Assembly: GCA_964466465.1 (NCBI GenBank)
Contig: CAYXNJ010000002.1
Span: 36,653-100,652 of the forward strand
DNA length: 64,000 nucleotides
Direction of reading: 5' to 3'
Source of the DNA: Sulfurospirillum sp964466465
Lineage (GTDB): Bacteria; Campylobacterota; Campylobacteria; Campylobacterales; Sulfurospirillaceae
Of the stretch, positions 59,398 to 64,000 are shown one piece after another. Below the pieces are notes generated by a model, which was given only the letters and a program-made list of their open reading frames with translations, ran no database searches and was not told where the DNA came from. Numbering within the stretch: position 1 is the stretch's first letter; every line of letters begins with the position of its first letter. The position numbers and the translations under genes were made by a program.

Positions 59398-60450
59398 ATG
59401 AATTTTTTTAACAAATCTATCGTTGCGTTGGCACTTATTGGTGCATCTTCTTGTTTGATGGCAAAACCTACTATTGCCATTTTAGCCACTGGTGGTACCA
59501 TTGCGGGTGCTGGTACATCTGAAATCAAAAGTTCTTATTCAGCAGGTGCCGTGACCGTTGATAAACTACTTGCTGCTGTTCCTGCGATCAATGATCTAGC
59601 AACGGTTAAAGGCGAGCAAATCTCTAGCATTGGTTCACAAGAGATGAACAACAAAGTATGGTTAAAACTCTCTAAAAGAGTCAATGAACTTCTTGCACAA
59701 CCAGACATTGATGGTGTTGTCATTACTCATGGTACTGACACAATGGAAGAGACAGCCTACTTCTTAGACCTTACTGTTAAAAGCAAAAAACCTGTTGTTT
59801 TAGTAGGTGCTATGCGTTCTGGTACTTCGATGAGTGCTGATGGTCCTATGAACCTTTTCAATGCAGTTCATGTTGTAACAAGTAAAGAGACAGCTGGCAA
59901 AGGTGTTGTGGTTGTTATGAACGACGAAATCCACAGCGCACGTGAAGTTACAAAAATTAATACAAGTTCTGTTAACGCATTTGCTTCTCCAAATGCAGGT
60001 AAAATCGGTACCGTTTACTATGGTGACGTTAAATATTTGATGCAACCAACTCGTAAACACACTGTAAACTCTGAATTTGACATTAGCAAACTTGAAGACC
60101 TTCCACGTGTTGACATTCTTTTTGCTCACCCAGAAGATACAGACAGCTTAGTCAAAGCAGCGGTTGCTGGTGGTGCTAAAGGTATTATCCACGCTGGTAT
60201 GGGCAATGGCAATCCATTCCCTGCAACTGAAGCTGGTCTTGGCGAAGCGGTTAAAAAAGGTGTTGTTGTAGCTAGAAGCTCACGTGTACCAACAGGTAGC
60301 ACAACCCTTGAAGGTGAAGTGGATGATAAAAAATTCGGCTTTATCGCGGTTGATAGTCTCAATGCACAAAAAGCACGCGTTCTTTTGATGTTAGGTTTAA
60401 CAAAAACTAACGACAAAGCGGCTCTTCAAAAGATGTTCTTAGAGTACTAA
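59398..60450 (+). CDS. ansB: Type II (periplasmic) L-asparaginase
   Basis: The 350-residue enzyme has a signal peptide (cleavage near SCLMAKP) and the two catalytic threonine motifs: ILATGGTIAGAG and VITHGTDTMEETAYFLDL, with GAMRSGTSMSADGPMN. It converts asparagine to aspartate and ammonia in the periplasm, feeding the Dcu carrier and aspartase. AAGGAG precedes the ATG. Codon use is the same as in the Dcu and second aspartase genes. Confidence 0.92.
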   Translation: MNFFNKSIVALALIGASSCLMAKPTIAILATGGTIAGAGTSEIKSSYSAGAVTVDKLLAAVPAINDLATVKGEQISSIGSQEMNNKVWLKLSKRVNELLAQPDIDGVVITHGTDTMEETAYFLDLTVKSKKPVVLVGAMRSGTSMSADGPMNLFNAVHVVTSKETAGKGVVVVMNDEIHSAREVTKINTSSVNAFASPNAGKIGTVYYGDVKYLMQPTRKHTVNSEFDISKLEDLPRVDILFAHPEDTDSLVKAAVAGGAKGIIHAGMGNGNPFPATEAGLGEAVKKGVVVARSSRVPTGSTTLEGEVDDKKFGFIAVDSLNAQKARVLLMLGLTKTNDKAALQKMFLEY

Positions 60451-60513
60451 AAAGTCTTCCATCTCTCCTCTTGGGGAGATGGAGCCTCATAACTTGTATG
60501 CTATAATACGAAT

Positions 60514-60590
60514 TCTTCTGCCTTATATGAGGCAAGCTTTAGTGCCACAGCGGCTAGCGTAGGCTTTTGGGCTTTGCCTAAAAGGCGTGA
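60514..60590 (-). repeat. Right copy of inverted repeat flanking the asparaginase gene
   Basis: Read as reverse complement, this stretch matches the repeat at 59240-59310, including GCCTACGCTAGC and CTAAAGCTTGCCTC. The two copies face each other across 1.2 kb that contain only the asparaginase gene and its terminator. Confidence 0.6.
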
Positions 60591-60622
60591 TAAAAAATTC
60601 TAATAAAAAAGAGAATAGTTTC

Positions 60623-62473
60623 ATGAAAAGATTAGCCCTATTTTTGATGGTTTTTGTTTTCTTTCTCTCCCCTTCTCTTTTTGCCCACGATAAAAAAATC
60701 CTTATTATCAACTCTTATCATAGAGGCTTCCAATGGAGCGATGATGTCCTTTTAGGCATGGAAGAAGTTTTTTACAACCATCCTGAAATTACAACCAACA
60801 TTTTATACATGGATTCTAAGCGTATTAGCTCTGAGGAGTACTACGCTAAGCTTAGAGAGCTTTACAAAATGCAACTTCAAAATCAAAAGTATGATCTTAT
60901 CGTTGCCGTCGATAAATTTGCCTATGATTTTTTAATCAAATACTACCATGAACTCTTTACGGATGAACCTGTTTTATTTACAGGTTTAGAGCAATTTAAT
61001 CCAGAAGATGTTCAAAAAATAGGAATTGATGACCGCATTTATGGCATTTTGGAAAAACGTGCTATTCCTGAGACGATTCCTATGATCTCTCATATGATGC
61101 CAAATCTCAAAAAACTCTATATCATCAACGATGCGAGTGCTAATGGTGACGATAGCGAGCCTTTCATTCGCCAAGCAATGGAAGAACATAACGATAAATT
61201 TGAAATTGAATACATCCGAAAGTCAACCATTGAAGAGCTCAATGAACGCTTTTCCAAACCAAACCCTGATGAAGCAGTCTTTTTTATCCGCTTTTATAAC
61301 GACAAATACGGCAATCTCTATAAAAACAGCCAAATCGCTACCATGATTCATAAAAGCGCTTTGCCTGTTTTTATTACCGATACTCTTTTTATAGGAAAAG
61401 GCGCACTGGGTGGTAAACTTGTTCCTATCCAAGAAGTCGGTGTTGCTACAGGAAAAATGGTCATTGACGTTTTAGATAAAAAAATTCCTCCTTTGCATGT
61501 GGAGACCTTTATAGAATACCACTACCAGTTTGATGTACAAAAAATCAAACAGTTTAGCATTTACCCAAATTCAAGTCTCAAAGAGTATGAACTCGTCAAT
61601 GCACCCCTAACCTTTTTTGATAAGCATCGAAAATTCATCGATGCGGTTTTTCTTATTTCACCGTTTTTACTTTTCCTCATTATAGGGCTTATTCATAACA
61701 TTTACATGCGTATTCGCAGTGAAAAAGAGCTCAAAGCCATCGAGCTTCAAAAAAACAAACACCAGCAGTTCATCATTCAACAGTCTAAGCTTGCAGAAAT
61801 TGGTGAAATCTTCTCTTCCATCGCCCATCAGTGGAAAAACCCGTTAGTTGAGATAGCGACCATTACGCAAGAGCATTTTTATAGCACTGAAGATAGCATC
61901 AATGAACAAAACAACCAATACGTCCATGACATTATGGTGCAAGTACGTTATATGACCGACACGATTAATGATTTTCAAAAATTCATTATGCCTTCTACAC
62001 AAAAAACTGTTTTTGATGTCAGTGAAGCCATAGAGACGATGATGAAAATCATCAATCACAATATCAAATATAACTATATTGATGTTACCATTGATGTCAG
62101 CAATGCCACGAATCTCATGGTCAGTGGTTATAAAAATGAGTTTATGCAAACCTTGCTCAACGTTGTAAATAACGCTAAAGAGCAGATCAAAGAAGCACGC
62201 GAGAACAAACAGATCAAGAGAGGTTCCATTTTCATTCAAATTTACAACTATTCAAAAAAAGTTATTATTGATATTAAAGACAATGGTGGAGGTATTCCTA
62301 TCGATAAATTGCCCAATATTTTTGATGCGTACTACACCACAAAAGAGCAAGGGCACGGTATTGGACTTTACATGTCAAAGCTCATTATTGAAGATAAAAT
62401 GGGCGGAAAAATTAGAGCAAGCAACACCGATGAGGGCGCTTGTTTTACCATTACACTAGGAAATGTAACATGA
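60623..62473 (+). CDS. Sensor histidine kinase with periplasmic ABC-substrate-binding-like domain
   Basis: From ATG at 60623 the protein has 616 residues: a signal peptide ending near LFAHDKK, a periplasmic type-1 binding-protein-like domain (about residues 20-330, LIINSYHRGFQWSDDVL), a membrane helix (AVFLISPFLLFLIIGLIH), coiled coil, an H-box (SSIAHQWKNPLVEI) and HATPase_c with N-box LLNVVNNAKEQIKE and G-boxes DNGGGI and GHGIGL. GTG at 60587 is also open but lacks a ribosome binding site and would spoil the signal peptide. The gene follows the asparaginase gene, and the likely signal is a small solute such as an amino acid or dicarboxylate. Confidence 0.88.
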   Translation: MKRLALFLMVFVFFLSPSLFAHDKKILIINSYHRGFQWSDDVLLGMEEVFYNHPEITTNILYMDSKRISSEEYYAKLRELYKMQLQNQKYDLIVAVDKFAYDFLIKYYHELFTDEPVLFTGLEQFNPEDVQKIGIDDRIYGILEKRAIPETIPMISHMMPNLKKLYIINDASANGDDSEPFIRQAMEEHNDKFEIEYIRKSTIEELNERFSKPNPDEAVFFIRFYNDKYGNLYKNSQIATMIHKSALPVFITDTLFIGKGALGGKLVPIQEVGVATGKMVIDVLDKKIPPLHVETFIEYHYQFDVQKIKQFSIYPNSSLKEYELVNAPLTFFDKHRKFIDAVFLISPFLLFLIIGLIHNIYMRIRSEKELKAIELQKNKHQQFIIQQSKLAEIGEIFSSIAHQWKNPLVEIATITQEHFYSTEDSINEQNNQYVHDIMVQVRYMTDTINDFQKFIMPSTQKTVFDVSEAIETMMKIINHNIKYNYIDVTIDVSNATNLMVSGYKNEFMQTLLNVVNNAKEQIKEARENKQIKRGSIFIQIYNYSKKVIIDIKDNGGGIPIDKLPNIFDAYYTTKEQGHGIGLYMSKLIIEDKMGGKIRASNTDEGACFTITLGNVT

Positions 62474-63117
62474 AAATTTTAGTTTTAGAAGATAATGAAC
62501 GCTTAGCCAATGTTATCAAAAGCGTTCTCATTAAAGAGGGTTATCAAGTTGATCTTTTTATGGACGGAGAAAAAGCATTAGATGCCCTTAATCACGGCTA
62601 TCACTGTTTTATCTTAGACATCAACGTTCCTTCCATTGATGGACTTTCTATCTTGGAGACCATTCGCATTTACCATAAAGAGATACCCGCCATCATCATC
62701 AGCTCAAACCATGACTTGGAGAAAATCCAAGCCTCGTACGAAATTGGCTGTGATGACTACCTCAAAAAACCTTTTTTCATCTATGAGCTGGTTCAAAAAG
62801 TGAAAAAGCTATGCCATAAGCCTTCTCAAACGATTCAGCTTTGGATAGGCTATACCTACGACTATGTCAATCACCGCTTGTTTGACCCCACCAATGAAGA
62901 GATAAAACTGGCAAAAAAAGAGGGAATGTTCTTAGATCTTTTTATTAAAGATCGTCATCGTGTCGTCACGTTTAGTGAGCTAGAAGAGTATGTGTGGGAA
63001 GGCGAAGAGACCAGTGTTTTAAATATGCGTGCACTCATCAAACGTCTGCGTAAAAAACTTCCTGAGGGAGCTATAGAGATGATTAAAGAGGTAGGATACC
63101 GTTTGGGCGAGCTATGA
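62470..63117 (+). CDS. OmpR-family response regulator, partner of the sensor kinase
   Basis: This 215-residue regulator starts at ATG 62470, overlapping the kinase stop by four bases with AGGA eight bases upstream. It has a receiver with EDNE near the start, phospho-acceptor Asp in CFILDINVPS, Lys in YLKKPFF, and a C-terminal winged helix (VVTFSELEEYVWEGEETSVLNMRALIKRLRKKL). A role in controlling the aspartate/fumarate genes upstream is inferred from position. It overlaps the convergent transglycosylase gene by six bases. Confidence 0.9.
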   Translation: MKILVLEDNERLANVIKSVLIKEGYQVDLFMDGEKALDALNHGYHCFILDINVPSIDGLSILETIRIYHKEIPAIIISSNHDLEKIQASYEIGCDDYLKKPFFIYELVQKVKKLCHKPSQTIQLWIGYTYDYVNHRLFDPTNEEIKLAKKEGMFLDLFIKDRHRVVTFSELEEYVWEGEETSVLNMRALIKRLRKKLPEGAIEMIKEVGYRLGEL

Positions 63118-63732
63118 TGGGTCGCGGTAATAGAGCTTTGTTTTATCTTTTTGATAGGAGCTGTAAAGCTTTTTAAACTCTGCAAAAACTTTAGCAGAGT
63201 AAGGGTTGTCGTTAATTTTGCCATTGTACGCATTGATGGCATCTTTATTGTTCTTATGTTTTGCAAAACAGGTCGCTAGGATGTAGGCGCCGACTTGAAT
63301 GTTGATCTTGGGGTCAAACAGGTCGTAAAATGAAATATTGGCTTTATCAAGTAGTGGCTTGTGAATGGAGTTAATCTGCATAATGCCCATGTCAAAACGT
63401 GGGTAATTGTTCGTATAGAGAAAATGCACCACATGGCTTGCTTCATACTTGTTTTTACTCTTAATCGCAATGACCTTCGTGTGCATTTTACTTTCAATCC
63501 CTTTTTGCTTTAAAAAGGTACTGAGTCTTTGCGCTTGTTCTGGGGTCATTCTATCGGCACTAAACGCAACCACATATCGGTCAAGATCGCTTTCCACTTT
63601 GGCAATAGAGTAAAGTAAACGCGGTTCAATGCCATAAATCTGCCCTACTTTGACCCAAATATTTTCACCTTGATTGGCTTGAGCTGCCCACATCAAAAAA
63701 GGCAAACATAAAAGTACAATAAAACGAAACAC
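63112..63732 (-). CDS. Lytic transglycosylase (SLT domain)
   Basis: From GTG at 63732, preceded by the perfect site AAGGAGGT eight bases upstream, the protein has 206 residues: a signal peptide (MWAAQA), an SLT-type transglycosylase fold with the catalytic Glu in YSIAKVESDLDRY, RFDMGIMQINSIHKPLL and AYNGKINDNPYSAKV. It cleaves peptidoglycan in the periplasm. It is monocistronic and convergent with the response regulator gene. Confidence 0.88.
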   Translation of the reverse strand: MFRFIVLLCLPFLMWAAQANQGENIWVKVGQIYGIEPRLLYSIAKVESDLDRYVVAFSADRMTPEQAQRLSTFLKQKGIESKMHTKVIAIKSKNKYEASHVVHFLYTNNYPRFDMGIMQINSIHKPLLDKANISFYDLFDPKINIQVGAYILATCFAKHKNNKDAINAYNGKINDNPYSAKVFAEFKKLYSSYQKDKTKLYYRDPS

Positions 63733-63829
63733 TTTACATTACCTCCTTTATATGAACTGTTTCTCATTATAAAGGAAGCTAACTTTATTCTCTATAAAGC
63801 ATATCTTGGTTAGAATATTTATCCTTTTG

Positions 63830-63929
63830 CGGGGGGTATGTGACTCTGGTGTGCACCACGGGCTTCAAACCCGATTGGAGGGGCGGTTGACCGTCTCTTG
63901 GTAGGTTCGATTCCTACACCCTCTCGCCA
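63830..63929 (+). tRNA. selC: tRNA-Sec (UCA anticodon), selC
   Basis: The sequence folds to a long tRNA of about 100 bases with loop CTTCAAA (UCA anticodon) between GGG and CCC, a long variable arm (GGAGGGGCGGTTGACCGTCTC), a T arm GTAGG-TTCGATT-CCTAC and an encoded CCA (63927-63929). The 3' strand of the acceptor (63918-63925) pairs with 63831-63837 for seven bases; the first position is C opposite C if the stem has eight pairs, so the 5' end is uncertain by one base. It serves insertion of selenocysteine at UGA, for example in formate dehydrogenase. Confidence 0.9.
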
Positions 63930-64000
63930 TTTTAATCCCACAAAATTTACAAAAAACCTTCTTTTGCATGTAACGCGTTTACAACAGTGCTTCGGTATCA

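Noticed and set aside
60462..60485. Hairpin after the asparaginase gene as terminator
   Set aside because: The stem around CCATCTC/GAGATGG is good but no U-run follows, so intrinsic termination is not supported.
1..64000. CRISPR arrays, rRNA genes, prophage or transposase genes
   Set aside because: No regular direct repeats of CRISPR spacing, no rRNA-like sequence, no integrase, terminase, capsid or transposase motifs were seen in any frame I read.

Overview
The window looks like a chromosomal segment of a Campylobacterota (Epsilonproteobacteria) bacterium, most likely Sulfurospirillum or a close relative. This is inferred from moderately AT-rich DNA, tightly packed genes with many ATGA overlaps, anaerobic C4-dicarboxylate and aspartate metabolism, a selenocysteine tRNA, many two-component and c-di-GMP proteins, and AAGGAG ribosome binding sites. 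No rRNA, CRISPR array, prophage or intact insertion sequence was seen.

About 2.5-24.4 kb is an iron region. It holds (i) a porin, a Fur-family regulator, an HMA-domain protein, a membrane-tethered ferritin-like protein, three small glycine-rich membrane proteins and a P1B-type ATPase with an SCALK motif, a set that resembles the fez clusters that build ferrosomes (iron-storing organelles); (ii) an ExbB-ExbD-TonB-FecI-FecR operon followed by a TonB-dependent receptor, a PepSY reductase-like protein and a CopD-like protein; (iii) a DUF2325-EAL-FeoA-FeoB-GGDEF run that joins ferrous iron uptake to c-di-GMP turnover; (iv) a NicO/DUF1007 metal exporter set; and (v) a flavodoxin operon. At least nine sequences close to the Fur palindrome TGATAATNATTATCA lie in front of these units, so the block reads as one iron regulon.

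From 24.5 to 39.2 kb lie mixed chromosomal genes: two LysE exporters, an epimerase, a NosL/ABC-transporter/membrane-protein operon, an ArsC/Spx-like protein, a large GGDEF protein, RarD, a two-component system with a phosphoethanolamine transferase whose ribosome binding site is buried in a hairpin, a DNA glycosylase and an EAL protein. At 39.3-39.9 kb are two decayed small genes: a ribbon-helix-helix antitoxin whose ATG has become ATA, and a neighbour with an in-frame stop. Next comes an unrecognised three-gene envelope cluster (OmpA-type lipoprotein, zinc-ribbon membrane protein, secreted protein), then a sensory operon of two histidine kinases, one receiver and a CZB-domain chemoreceptor-like protein.

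From 48.9 kb on: UppP, a flavin reductase, a 270-bp palindromic element, a double-cubane-cluster protein with its ATP-dependent activator, an AT-rich DUF4062 gene with a toxin-antitoxin pair, and an aspartate/asparagine/fumarate block (two tandem aspartate ammonia-lyases, DcuA/B transporter, periplasmic asparaginase) ending in a sensor kinase/regulator pair. Periplasmic asparaginase would yield aspartate, Dcu would import it in exchange for succinate or fumarate, and AspA would make fumarate for respiration. A lytic transglycosylase gene and tRNA-Sec close the window. The asparaginase gene is flanked by imperfect inverted repeats.
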